DNA from: Phocaeicola vulgatus ATCC 8482
GTDB lineage: Bacteria > Bacteroidota > Bacteroidia > Bacteroidales > Bacteroidaceae
Direction: 5' to 3'
DNA length: 64,000 nt
Assembly (NCBI RefSeq): GCF_000012825.1
Contig: NC_009614.1
Location: 4,960,001-5,024,000, forward strand
Shown here: in pieces, positions 9,039-17,436 of the stretch
Numbering within the stretch: the first letter of the stretch is position 1
Layout: each line of letters starts with the position of its first letter
Notes under the pieces: generated by a model
Seen by the model: only the letters and a program-made list of their open reading frames with translations
What the model was told of the DNA's origin: nothing
Databases searched by the model: none
Program-made: the position numbers and the translations under genes

Positions 9039-10608
9039 ATAGAGACGGAGTTAAAAATTCAATATCCATAACCTTTCCTATTTCACTGATGCGATGCTTT
9101 ATCGCTTTATTCATTTCCAAGACATAATCCCTATCCTGAATCAGATTCAAACGCTCCTGATAGTAGTTTCCCTTTTTCATAGAGTAACCGTCCATACCTG
9201 CCAGATAAACTTTTCGAGGAGACAGTTTCTGTAAAAGGTTCAAAGCCATCAGAGCCGAATTATCACGAATAATGTCCACTTCGTTCAGCAAAGAAACATA
9301 ATTGACACAATAGCCAGATTGTTCTTGATTTGCACGAATATTGGACGTATAAATCAAACTCACCTCCTTTTTCATCGGATTAAAAGTCGTAGCATACCGC
9401 TTGGCATTAGCCAAGAAAGTAAAGTCACAATCCATAAAATCAGGAACAAAGGTCACAGAAATAAGCAGACAGTTCTCCGAATTCTGTTTCTGGACAATTT
9501 CGTCATAACAGTCTGTAATTGAACCTCCTGGAGCCATCAGTATAATATTTCTTCCACCTATTTTTTCTTTCAAGTTCTTTAAGACATAAGTATCATCCAC
9601 CTCATGAGATTGATACTCCAAATAAATCCTATTTACCAATTCCTTATTGTATAAAGAACGCTTTTCGACAGGAATCATATGCAATATGGCAGAAATTTCC
9701 TTCACAGCAAGCGTCTGTTTCTGAGCCAGATAAGAGGCATAATTAGGATGACAACCATTAATAGCCGCCAAATAATAAGGAACAGTATACCCCCACTCAT
9801 GTTTCTGCCTAATATGAATGATGAATTCATCAACAACCTCCAACAATGGCTCTATAGCATACATATGCCCTTCACGGTCATTAACATAATTGGCAATCAG
9901 TTCCGTATTCAGGTTTCCGGCCCCTCGTCCCATTCCATAGATAGAAGCATCCAACGAAATGACACGGTCGCCTACATATTCAAAAAACTCCTGAGAGTTG
10001 GAAAAGGAAAGCTGTAAGTTATTGTGGGAATGAAAACCCATATTTATTGACTTGTCCAGATTAGTATTGATCAGATAAAAAAATCTGGCTATATCATTCT
10101 TGTGCATCAGTCCCAAAGTGTCTACCAGATAAAAGGAATAGGGTTGCAACTCATTCACCTTCTCTATCAGATGGAGAAGCTGGATATCAGTATAACTGGA
10201 CGTGCCTACCGGTTGCACAAAAACCTTATAGCCTTTTTCTTTTATTTCCCGACAGTATTCCAAAGCACCCTCCACTTCATCATAATGAAAAGTGACCCGT
10301 ATTCCATCTATGGAATTTCTAGTACAAGGACTCAGCTGACTCAGATCGTATTCACCATAACAGACCATCGCTACAAACATGGTACGTCCATGTTCATTAG
10401 GTAACAGGGAGGCTATCTGCTCTGCGGCATTAAAAATGGAGGTATCCTCGTCGTATTCACCATCCTCCAAAAATCCACATTCCACTATATCCAAACCTGC
10501 ATGGGTCAGTTGTTGAAGAATTTTCCGTATGGCATATTTACCGAATCGGAAATTATTGATGTACCCTCCATCACGCAAAGTACAATCTAATAGTTGGATT
10601 TTGCTCAT
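9031..10608 (-). CDS. DRE-TIM (HMGL-like) aldolase fused to a C-terminal Rossmann-like domain
   Basis: 525 aa with two parts. Residues 1-290 are a DRE-TIM metallolyase/aldolase of the HMGL/DmpG superfamily: LLDCTLRDGG (6-15) with the catalytic Arg-Asp and metal Asp, ECGF (43-46), HSHNN (193-197, metal His pair) and GMGRGAGNLNTE (225-236). Family chemistry is Claisen or aldol C-C bond making or breaking with pyruvate or acyl-CoA. Residues about 345-525 form a different domain opening with IILMAPGGSITD (355-366) and containing KVYLAGMDGYS, which recalls DUF115/MAF or GT42-like Rossmann folds; this second call is tentative. The gene overlaps the cytidylyltransferase upstream by 4 bp and the phosphatase downstream by 8 bp. 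I infer that it builds a 2-keto-3-deoxy acid. Alternative: a lyase in sugar remodelling. Confidence 0.75.
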   Translation of the reverse strand: MSKIQLLDCTLRDGGYINNFRFGKYAIRKILQQLTHAGLDIVECGFLEDGEYDEDTSIFNAAEQIASLLPNEHGRTMFVAMVCYGEYDLSQLSPCTRNSIDGIRVTFHYDEVEGALEYCREIKEKGYKVFVQPVGTSSYTDIQLLHLIEKVNELQPYSFYLVDTLGLMHKNDIARFFYLINTNLDKSINMGFHSHNNLQLSFSNSQEFFEYVGDRVISLDASIYGMGRGAGNLNTELIANYVNDREGHMYAIEPLLEVVDEFIIHIRQKHEWGYTVPYYLAAINGCHPNYASYLAQKQTLAVKEISAILHMIPVEKRSLYNKELVNRIYLEYQSHEVDDTYVLKNLKEKIGGRNIILMAPGGSITDCYDEIVQKQNSENCLLISVTFVPDFMDCDFTFLANAKRYATTFNPMKKEVSLIYTSNIRANQEQSGYCVNYVSLLNEVDIIRDNSALMALNLLQKLSPRKVYLAGMDGYSMKKGNYYQERLNLIQDRDYVLEMNKAIKHRISEIGKVMDIEFLTPSLYE

Positions 10609-11357
10609 AATACGATCTCCTTATTTTTAACCCTGCGCTCTAAGACTTCTGTCACAATTTTCACATCAGCCTGCGTATCTACAGATAAAGTTTCAGCTGG
10701 AATCTCTACAAACTTTATTTTTTTTCCGTTTTCCAAAAAACGATATTCGTCAATATCCTCTATACTTTCAATTTTTCCACGTTTATTATCCTTGCAGAAA
10801 AGCAAGGCAGAACGTGAGAAACATTGTATTCCAACAAATTTCATATAGTCAAAATCCGAGCTGGCCTTTGGATATGGAATAGGAGTCCTAGCCATATACA
10901 TTGCATATCCTAAATTATCCGTTACCACCTTTATACGAGAAATGTCCGCCACCTCCACTGTCTTTTTTATTTTAGTCATAGCATTAGCAAAATAAAAATC
11001 AACAGGATTCAAGTCGGAAGTAGGTAAAAGTCGTTCTACATATTCGGGCATCATCAAAGGTTCATCACCATTAATATTAATATAAAAATCAGACTCTATA
11101 TTTTCGGCGAATTCAGCCAAGCGATCAAGATGCGTGGGATGACTATCTGAAGTCATCACATATTTAATTCCATAATCCGAACAAACCTTTCTAATACGTT
11201 CATCATCCGTTGCCACATAAATTTCACTCAATCCTTTTACTTGACAAAGCTGATGATGAACCCACCAAATCATAGGTTTACCACAAAGGTTTACTAACGG
11301 TTTACCTTCAAAACGCGTAGACTTATAGCGCGCAGGAATTACTGCTATTACTTTCAT
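10605..11357 (-). CDS. KdsB-like CMP-ulosonate cytidylyltransferase
   Basis: 250 aa, the size of 3-deoxy-manno-octulosonate cytidylyltransferase. Motifs: PARYKSTRFEGKPL (8-21; KdsB has the same PARxxSxRxPGKPL core, here with E in place of P), HPTHLDRLAE (73-82, aligning to KdsB 'H.SGTDR.AE' but without the SGT) and NGDEPL (96-101). The enzyme couples a keto-deoxy sugar acid to CMP from CTP. The substitutions at the sugar-binding HxSGTDR loop suggest a substrate other than Kdo, and a capsule-locus location is not where the lipid A kdsB normally lies. It overlaps the aldolase gene by 4 bp and follows the ptmE-like gene by about 20 bp. Confidence 0.82.
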   Translation of the reverse strand: MKVIAVIPARYKSTRFEGKPLVNLCGKPMIWWVHHQLCQVKGLSEIYVATDDERIRKVCSDYGIKYVMTSDSHPTHLDRLAEFAENIESDFYININGDEPLMMPEYVERLLPTSDLNPVDFYFANAMTKIKKTVEVADISRIKVVTDNLGYAMYMARTPIPYPKASSDFDYMKFVGIQCFSRSALLFCKDNKRGKIESIEDIDEYRFLENGKKIKFVEIPAETLSVDTQADVKIVTEVLERRVKNKEIVL

Positions 11358-11376
11358 TGTATGTTGTATTTTAAAT

Positions 11377-12417
11377 TTATTTCAAATGTTTCACCATCTC
11401 TCTTGCTCTCGCCAATTCATCATGCTGACCAATATCCAGCCAATATCCACTAATAGGATAGCGAATCACCTTGTATCCCTGTTCTATGAGTTTATACATG
11501 AAGTCAGTGGCATTAAAGAAGATATCATCAGGAATAAGGTCAAGCAATTTGCGTTTGATAAGGTATATACCGGCGTTTGCATAATAACTGATGGTAGGTT
11601 TCTCGGTAACGCCCTTGATTTCTCGTCCTTCGAGATTGAACACACCGTATGGCACCTTCACTACGTAGGGCACAGCTGCCACACTCATGTCGGCATCATG
11701 CTGACAGAAATGAAGGAAAAAATCCTCAAAATCAATATTCGTAAAGAGATCTGAGTTCATTACCAGCACCGTATCATTGTAAAAAGTTTCCACGAACTTG
11801 ATACTGCCAATGGTACCTAGATATTTCGGTTCACGCACAGTAACTATCTTCACCCCATCGCGTTCCTCCCGGAAATGTTCCTCAATCTGGTCGCCAAGAT
11901 AGTTAACCGTTACAGATATATGATTCAAACCGTATGAAAGCAAACGATCAATATTATAATCAATGATACACTTGTCACCTACCTTAATTAGGGGCTTAGG
12001 AGTTTTCTCCGTTAACGGACGAAGGCGTTCCCCCTTACCACCGGCCATTAATACAGCATCAATTGGCAATTTAGTTACATAATGTTCCAAATTGATGATT
12101 TCGCAAATATGATTTTCTTCATCAAGTATGGGTACCAAACGCATCCTTAAATCACGTTGGTGGTGAATATCCTCCACTCTATCGTTCACTCCGCGACGTA
12201 AAAAGTTAAAATTACGATGCATGGCCTCACTAATAGGAGCATCCACATCTATACCTTTAATCAAGGCACGACGCACATCACCATCGGTAAGGGTACCTTG
12301 CATCCTTTTGTTCTCATCTACCACAAAGAGCACCAGTGGTTCATTGTGAATCTCATTGATGCAGCGAATGGCATCAATAATAGAGAAAGATTGGAGAATA
12401 ATATGAGAGCAATTCAT
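11377..12417 (-). CDS. PtmE-like nucleotidyltransferase with N-terminal CBS pair
   Basis: 346 aa. Residues 1-115 hold two CBS-type repeats (TLTDGDVRRALIKG at 42-55; the second ends near EHYVTK). Residues 119-346 are a nucleotidyltransferase domain with MAGGKGERLRPLTEKTPKPL (124-143), NSDLFTN for the metal site and YWLDIGQHDEL near the C-terminus. This architecture is that of PtmE, which in Campylobacter jejuni forms GDP-glucosamine for legionaminic acid. Its place beside legF/legI supports that role: providing the nucleotide amino sugar that LegB uses. Whether GDP or UDP is used here cannot be read from sequence. CBS domains may bind nucleotides to regulate activity. The genes on either side are 5 and about 20 bp away. 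Confidence 0.78.
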   Translation of the reverse strand: MNCSHIILQSFSIIDAIRCINEIHNEPLVLFVVDENKRMQGTLTDGDVRRALIKGIDVDAPISEAMHRNFNFLRRGVNDRVEDIHHQRDLRMRLVPILDEENHICEIINLEHYVTKLPIDAVLMAGGKGERLRPLTEKTPKPLIKVGDKCIIDYNIDRLLSYGLNHISVTVNYLGDQIEEHFREERDGVKIVTVREPKYLGTIGSIKFVETFYNDTVLVMNSDLFTNIDFEDFFLHFCQHDADMSVAAVPYVVKVPYGVFNLEGREIKGVTEKPTISYYANAGIYLIKRKLLDLIPDDIFFNATDFMYKLIEQGYKVIRYPISGYWLDIGQHDELARAREMVKHLK

Positions 12418-12422
12418 ATAAA

Positions 12423-13118
12423 TTAATTTTCAATAAGATGACTACTGATTACCTTTTCCGCCATATACCAGTCAAACATACTATCAATATCTATTGAATG
12501 AAGATCATCCATAACATATTTACGTATTCTATTGAGTTTGGACAAACCTACTTCTTTAAGGCGAGTGCTATTAATCACATAAATAGAACCGTTAAACTCC
12601 CATACCTTAGGTGCATCCTGACGCCGTTCAATAGTACCATCCCCTTTGCTGATGACCAATAAGCCTTCAGCATCCTCCTCAAAACTATTATAATATGGAT
12701 TAGTTGCCGCTTCTTTCACCGAAACAACCATATCTATGTCAGAAGTATACAAAGCCACAGCCTCCTTCAATGATTTAGTCTCACGAAAAGGAGAAGTGGG
12801 TTGCAACAAAACTACTACATCATATTTACGACCTTGTTTCTCATAAAACTCCAAAGCATGGAGCAGTACTCCATTTGTTCCTGCACAATCTGTAGCCAAC
12901 TCTGCAGGGCGTTTAAAATGAACTTTCAAGCCATAATCCTCTACAACCTTGATAATGACATCATCATCAGTAGAAACACAAATATTCTCATCGGTGGTAA
13001 GCTGACGAGCCGCATCAATGCTATAGCATATCAACGGTTTTCCATTTAATTCCTTAACATTCTTGTGAGGTATTCCTTTACTTCCACCACGTGCAGGAAT
13101 TATTACAAGTATATTCAT
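12423..13118 (-). CDS. legF: CMP-legionaminic/sialic acid synthase (LegF/NeuA family)
   Basis: 231 aa, standard for the cytidylyltransferases that activate nonulosonic acids. The N-terminal IIPARGGSKGIPHKN (6-20) plus KELNGKPLI (22-30) is the NeuA/LegF/PseF CTP-binding signature; LLQPTSPFR follows mid-protein, another hallmark. It makes CMP-nonulosonate from CTP and the free acid, releasing diphosphate. It lies directly after legI and before the ptmE-like gene. The legionaminic rather than Neu5Ac assignment rests on the neighbours (4,6-dehydratase, LegC aminotransferase), not on this protein alone. Confidence 0.88.
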   Translation of the reverse strand: MNILVIIPARGGSKGIPHKNVKELNGKPLICYSIDAARQLTTDENICVSTDDDVIIKVVEDYGLKVHFKRPAELATDCAGTNGVLLHALEFYEKQGRKYDVVVLLQPTSPFRETKSLKEAVALYTSDIDMVVSVKEAATNPYYNSFEEDAEGLLVISKGDGTIERRQDAPKVWEFNGSIYVINSTRLKEVGLSKLNRIRKYVMDDLHSIDIDSMFDWYMAEKVISSHLIEN

Positions 13119-13133
13119 TACTATTGTCTATTT

Positions 13134-14138
13134 TTAAATGATAATAGGTTCGTCTATAGCATAATTGCAGGTAGCTATACGCCCGTTTACCAAATCCCAT
13201 AAAGAAGCTTTCAAACCAACGGTACTGCGTTTCACAGTCATATTATCCGCCGAGAGCACCTCACCTTCCTTTATTGGTGTAGCCGCCACAATACGTTTGA
13301 GCACTACTTCTGAAATTTGTTTCTCACTCTCATTAGGCTGTTTGATGCCATCACCTAAAGCTTGTTCTATATGACGGATGGCGACAACCATTTGTTTGAG
13401 TTCCTCGGGATTGAGGGAGGCTTTGTGGTCAGGACCGTCCATTTCCTTATCAAGCGTAAAATGTTTCTCTATGATTTCAGCTCCCATTGCTACAGCTGCA
13501 ACAGGTACTTCCACACCCATTGTATGGTCTGAATAACCTACGGAACAATGAAATGCATCCTTAAGAGTTTGTATAGCCCGAAGATTTACTTCATGCATGG
13601 GACATGGATAGTTAGTAGTACAATGAAGTAAAGAAACACTTTTAGCTCCTGCTTCTATCAAGGTGCGATATGCTATCTCTACATCACCGAGATACGACAT
13701 TCCTGTAGAAAGGACAACATCAATATGTCTGCTACCAACAAGACGAAGAAAAGGAATATTGGTAACATCTCCCGATCCCAGCTTGATGAAAGGCAAATTA
13801 AAATTACAAAGAAAGTCTAGACTATCTATTTCATCAGGAGTAGAAAGGAACTGGATACCTATCTCATCACAATGATTTTTCACTACTTCAAAATTATCAT
13901 AGCTCAATTCAAGTTCTTTCAACATCTTAAACTGTGATTTGGTCTTATCGGATATGTTATTCTCCTGATAAACAGCCAATTCAGCATTCCGAGTAACAAT
14001 CTTCTCTGTTTTCCATGTCTGAAATTTCACGGCATCAGCTCCCGCATCTTTGGCAGCATTACAGAGCTGAAGAGCCAAATCCAACCGACCATTGTGATTC
14101 ACTCCGGCTTCGGCTATTATATAAACGTGATTAATCAT
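13134..14138 (-). CDS. legI: Legionaminic acid synthase (NeuB/LegI family)
   Basis: 334 aa, typical for NeuB/LegI. A TIM-barrel domain condenses phosphoenolpyruvate with a 6-carbon amino sugar to a 9-carbon 2-keto-3-deoxy acid; a C-terminal SAF (antifreeze-like) domain closes the site. Visible: IIAEAGVNHNGRLD (7-20), KFQTWKTEKI, LSTPDEIDSLDFL, GYSDHT, EKHFTLDKEMDGPDHKASL (the metal and PEP-binding stretch) and the SAF segment ATPIKEGEVLSADNMTVKR near residue 300. It overlaps the upstream ATP-grasp gene by 8 bp. The NeuB/LegI versus PseI choice follows the operon: LegB and LegG types are present, and no PseC/PseG-type genes are seen. Confidence 0.9.
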   Translation of the reverse strand: MINHVYIIAEAGVNHNGRLDLALQLCNAAKDAGADAVKFQTWKTEKIVTRNAELAVYQENNISDKTKSQFKMLKELELSYDNFEVVKNHCDEIGIQFLSTPDEIDSLDFLCNFNLPFIKLGSGDVTNIPFLRLVGSRHIDVVLSTGMSYLGDVEIAYRTLIEAGAKSVSLLHCTTNYPCPMHEVNLRAIQTLKDAFHCSVGYSDHTMGVEVPVAAVAMGAEIIEKHFTLDKEMDGPDHKASLNPEELKQMVVAIRHIEQALGDGIKQPNESEKQISEVVLKRIVAATPIKEGEVLSADNMTVKRSTVGLKASLWDLVNGRIATCNYAIDEPIII

Positions 14139-15123
14139 GATAATCTCTTAAAAGGTCAACTTCCTTAGTTATGACTACATCATCATACATCAACATGAGC
14201 ACACCTTCATCATAATCACCAATGCAAACTTCATTGGTAACACCATTAATGTTATTGATGATCAGTTTAAAGAAATCAACTCCAGCACCATACGCATGCA
14301 AATAGGCTCCGCCAAAACGAGGATTTATTTCAGACAGATAGTACTCTCCATCTCTAAAAAAGAAATCCATATCAATTGCTCCAGCAAAGTCGAAAAGATG
14401 CATAAAAGACTGCACGAAGTCAAACAAACGCTGGTCTTTGAATGAAATAGTTTTACTGGCCCCACCGATACGAGTTTCAATTTTCTTTTTTGAAAAAATA
14501 GAAACCACTTCCTTTGAATAATAATCAATATAAGCATCTGCATCGCAATCACCTTGCATAAACTCCTGAATGATATAATCGAAAGCATTCTCAGCATAAT
14601 AGTTTTCCAAATCCTGCATGGTATTGACCTTATGCGCTCCAACACTACCACTACCTGTACGTGGTTTGATGAAAACAGGAAATTGAATTTCACCTTTGAA
14701 GTATGCAGCTTTGAAATCATCTAATTCATGGAAAGTAAGCGGTGTATTAACACCATGATTTTTTAAATACAGGTACATGCTGTACTTATCAAAGCACAAA
14801 TCAGCAGTTTGCTTAGAAGGACAAAGAGGAAGAACACCAATTTCTTCAAACTTCTTTTTATTTGATGCTAAAAGATCTATTTCAGGGTCGATTAAAGTAA
14901 AAATAGCTTTAATATCTTCTTTCTTACAAATACCAAGTACTTCTTGAATATAATTTGGATGTGTAATTTTAGGAACTACATATTGCTTGTTTGCGAAAAA
15001 TATTGCTGGGGCTACCGACCAGTTATCTGTAGCAACCACATTACCACTATCACCGATAGTCTTACGCATATCTATCATTAAACGCCCTCTACGGCCCGCA
15101 TTACAACACAGAATATTATTCAT
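14131..15123 (-). CDS. ATP-grasp ligase (CarB-like), inserted in the nonulosonate operon
   Basis: 330 aa. A pre-ATP-grasp domain with a CNAGRRGRLM opening (7-16) is followed by the ATP-grasp core: FPVFIKPRTGSGSVGA (148-163, K153 and the Gly-rich loop) and the metal-binding SEINPRFGGAY (264-274, with E265 and N267). The family joins a carboxylate, activated as acyl phosphate, to an amine, hydroxyl or thiol. It lies between the PLP decarboxylase and legI, overlapping legI by 8 bp. No LegH-type acetyltransferase is visible in the locus, so I infer that this enzyme could acylate the 4-amino group of the legionaminic precursor or product. Other roles, such as amino-acid ligation to the polymer, are possible. 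Confidence 0.75.
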   Translation of the reverse strand: MNNILCCNAGRRGRLMIDMRKTIGDSGNVVATDNWSVAPAIFFANKQYVVPKITHPNYIQEVLGICKKEDIKAIFTLIDPEIDLLASNKKKFEEIGVLPLCPSKQTADLCFDKYSMYLYLKNHGVNTPLTFHELDDFKAAYFKGEIQFPVFIKPRTGSGSVGAHKVNTMQDLENYYAENAFDYIIQEFMQGDCDADAYIDYYSKEVVSIFSKKKIETRIGGASKTISFKDQRLFDFVQSFMHLFDFAGAIDMDFFFRDGEYYLSEINPRFGGAYLHAYGAGVDFFKLIINNINGVTNEVCIGDYDEGVLMLMYDDVVITKEVDLLRDYHD

Positions 15124-15140
15124 AACTATAAAGTTTATTG

Positions 15141-16316
15141 TTATTGCTTTAAATCATTGACAGTCCATTCCTCTCTAATTATCTCATAACCATTTAAAGT
15201 TTTCAAATAAACTCTAGGAAAAAATCGAATGAACAATGGTGATAAAGTCATAGTGTATGCACCGACATTTTGGTAAAGTATTCTATCACCGACATTTAGT
15301 AATGGCTGATTTTGAAGTGTAAAAAGCTTATCATACTCCAAACAACTACATCCTACAACCATTTGTGAATCAATGAACACTTTTTCCTCTTGCTTTCTGA
15401 TGAAAGATTTAAAATAGTCTTTTTTCAGGAAAAAAGGGTCCACATCATTACGAGAACCATCAGTTACTATAATTTGAGAGTCACCTATTTTTTTTGTATC
15501 AATGATCTCCGATAAAAAACTAAAAGGTGAAGCAACTATTGCATTTCCTGGTTCCACTATGACTTTCATTTTAGAAACATCAATCCCTTCCTCTAACAAA
15601 CTTGAATAGATAGTGTCCACATATTCTTTATAAGTAGGTGCATTAGGCTTGTCACCAAAATAACCACCACCAACATCAATATAATCAAGTTCTAGACCTA
15701 ATGAATTAATGATCCGAATAGCATATTTGCAAATATTCCTATAAACATTTAAAGAACGAGTCAATGAAGTACGATGCAGATGCAAACCTCCAAGTTTTAC
15801 ATTTTTGCATAATTGAATCTTATTTATTGCTTCTTCCAGTTCTCCATTCTCAAACGAAAAACCAAATCTGCTATCCGATTCACCCTCTTTAGCATCTTCT
15901 GGCGAAATCTTCCCTAAATTCAAATTGACACGAATGCCGACCTTATAAGAATGCTGTTTGTTCAAATCATTCAACCATTCTATTTCACGTTTTGTATCTA
16001 TATTTACATATGCACCATTCTTTATTGCATCTAAAAAAGTCTCCTTATCTTTAGCTGGACCATTATATACAATATGGCTCTTCTCAAAACCAACTTGCAA
16101 AGCTAATGCATACTCTGTATAAGATACTACTTCAGCATAGCATCCCAACTCATTAAGCATGTGCAACATATAAGGAAGTGAATTCGTCTTAATTGAGTAT
16201 CCAATGCAATGGTTTGAAAAGCGACTGTTCAAAGCTCTTTTAAATTCCAAAACATTAGATACCAACTTATCCGAATCCAAAATAAAACAAGGTGTTTTTA
16301 GATTACTTAACTGCAT
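15141..16316 (-). CDS. PLP-dependent (ornithine/diaminopimelate-type) decarboxylase
   Basis: 391 aa, alanine-racemase-fold group III/IV decarboxylase. The PLP lysine is K43 in YSIKTNSLP (40-48); the phosphate-binding GGGYFGD, the EPGNAIVASPF segment and a late GCSCLEYDKL carrying the substrate-contacting Cys are all present, as is NVGAYTMT near the C-terminus. Family members decarboxylate meso-diaminopimelate, ornithine, lysine or carboxynorspermidine, or act on acyl-carrier-bound amino acids. It sits between legG and the ATP-grasp gene, overlapping legG by 14 bp. Being in a sugar operon rather than a lysine operon, it probably makes an amine or processes an amino-acid substituent for the glycan. 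The exact substrate is not readable. Confidence 0.8.
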   Translation of the reverse strand: MQLSNLKTPCFILDSDKLVSNVLEFKRALNSRFSNHCIGYSIKTNSLPYMLHMLNELGCYAEVVSYTEYALALQVGFEKSHIVYNGPAKDKETFLDAIKNGAYVNIDTKREIEWLNDLNKQHSYKVGIRVNLNLGKISPEDAKEGESDSRFGFSFENGELEEAINKIQLCKNVKLGGLHLHRTSLTRSLNVYRNICKYAIRIINSLGLELDYIDVGGGYFGDKPNAPTYKEYVDTIYSSLLEEGIDVSKMKVIVEPGNAIVASPFSFLSEIIDTKKIGDSQIIVTDGSRNDVDPFFLKKDYFKSFIRKQEEKVFIDSQMVVGCSCLEYDKLFTLQNQPLLNVGDRILYQNVGAYTMTLSPLFIRFFPRVYLKTLNGYEIIREEWTVNDLKQ

Positions 16317-17436
16317 TAAAATACATTTTTATCTGTTCTACAATACGTTTGGAAGCATTGCCATCACCATAAGGATTATCAATATACTTTAACATTTGCT
16401 GAAATTCGTCTGTTTCAATTTTCTTTAAAGACTGAATAATAGACTCAGAACAATTATCGCAACAAATAATGTTAGATGTCATATATCTGCCTTCTTGACG
16501 ATGTCCTATATTAATCGTAGGCAACTTCCAATAACCCGTTTCATATACTCCACTGGACGAATTACCTATCATACAATATAACTGAGGAAGAAGGCTGACA
16601 TAACACTTCTGTCCTAACGAGGTAAACAAATGAAAACAAGGCTTATTGCATACATAATCATTTAAAAGTTGATTAATATCCGAACCATATAAATCTGTAT
16701 TAGACTTAGAAACTAGTATTTCATAGTCATCACCTAACGACTGGAGCACATGGAGTAAACTATTTACATCGAAAAGATTCTTCTCACGGCTTTCTTTAGT
16801 TACCGGATGGTAAGTCATCAATATCCATTTTTTACCTAAATCAATATTTAAAGACTCTGCTAATTCATTCCTTGACAAAAGCGACAAACGTAAAAAATTA
16901 TCTAAATTGGTCTCACCTACAACAAAAACATTCTTCATAGTTCCAATCATCCTACCAATACGGGCTGCAGAAGTTTGAGTACCCGGAAAGTGGAGTGTAG
17001 ACATCATTGTAACAGCATTGCGCACTTCATTGTCAATAGCTCCTTCAGTGATGTCACCTCCTGAAATATGAGCTATCGGAATACGCATCACCAAAGCAGT
17101 ACCAACTATGGGAAGCAACTCATATCTATCACCTAAGACAACAATCATATCAGGCTGAAGATGCAGAAAAGCATCGCTCATCCCAATACTGCACATCCCC
17201 ATAGATTTCGCTATACCAGAAGCACAATCCGAGGACAACAACATATCGACTTTAGCATCAATATCATATCCGTCCTCCTCAATACAACGATAAGTCAACC
17301 CCTGTTCGGGAGACAGGTGTCCGCCTGTAACGATAAGCTGCAACTGTAACTCAGTAGCATGATGTATCTCATCTATCACCCAACGTAGCAGTCCATACTC
17401 TGAACGTGCACCAGTGACAACTGCGATTTTTTTCAT
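16303..17436 (-). CDS. legG: Hydrolysing nucleotide-sugar 2-epimerase (LegG/NeuC family)
   Basis: 377 aa, the family length. The opening IAVVTGARSEYGLLRWVIDE is the NeuC/LegG/WecB start (GARSEYG at 9-15). HISGGDITEGAIDNEVRNAV and GNSSSGVYE (the UDP-diphosphate-binding loop) follow. The enzyme removes the nucleotide and inverts C2 to give the manno-configured sugar that LegI uses. It overlaps the upstream legC by 4 bp and the decarboxylase by 14 bp. In the legionaminic route it normally acts on a 2,4-diacetamido sugar; the missing acetyltransferase in the locus raises a question about what sits on C4 here. Confidence 0.88.
   Translation of the reverse strand: MKKIAVVTGARSEYGLLRWVIDEIHHATELQLQLIVTGGHLSPEQGLTYRCIEEDGYDIDAKVDMLLSSDCASGIAKSMGMCSIGMSDAFLHLQPDMIVVLGDRYELLPIVGTALVMRIPIAHISGGDITEGAIDNEVRNAVTMMSTLHFPGTQTSAARIGRMIGTMKNVFVVGETNLDNFLRLSLLSRNELAESLNIDLGKKWILMTYHPVTKESREKNLFDVNSLLHVLQSLGDDYEILVSKSNTDLYGSDINQLLNDYVCNKPCFHLFTSLGQKCYVSLLPQLYCMIGNSSSGVYETGYWKLPTINIGHRQEGRYMTSNIICCDNCSESIIQSLKKIETDEFQQMLKYIDNPYGDGNASKRIVEQIKMYFNAVK

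Noticed and set aside
13134..14138. Assigning the NeuB-type gene to pseudaminic acid synthesis (PseI)
   Set aside because: The dehydratase-aminotransferase-hydrolysing epimerase set follows the legionaminic order; no PseC/PseG-like gene is present.
14325..14720. A second minus-strand frame inside the ATP-grasp gene
   Set aside because: It is an out-of-frame shadow of a gene with clear motifs and shows no recognisable domain.
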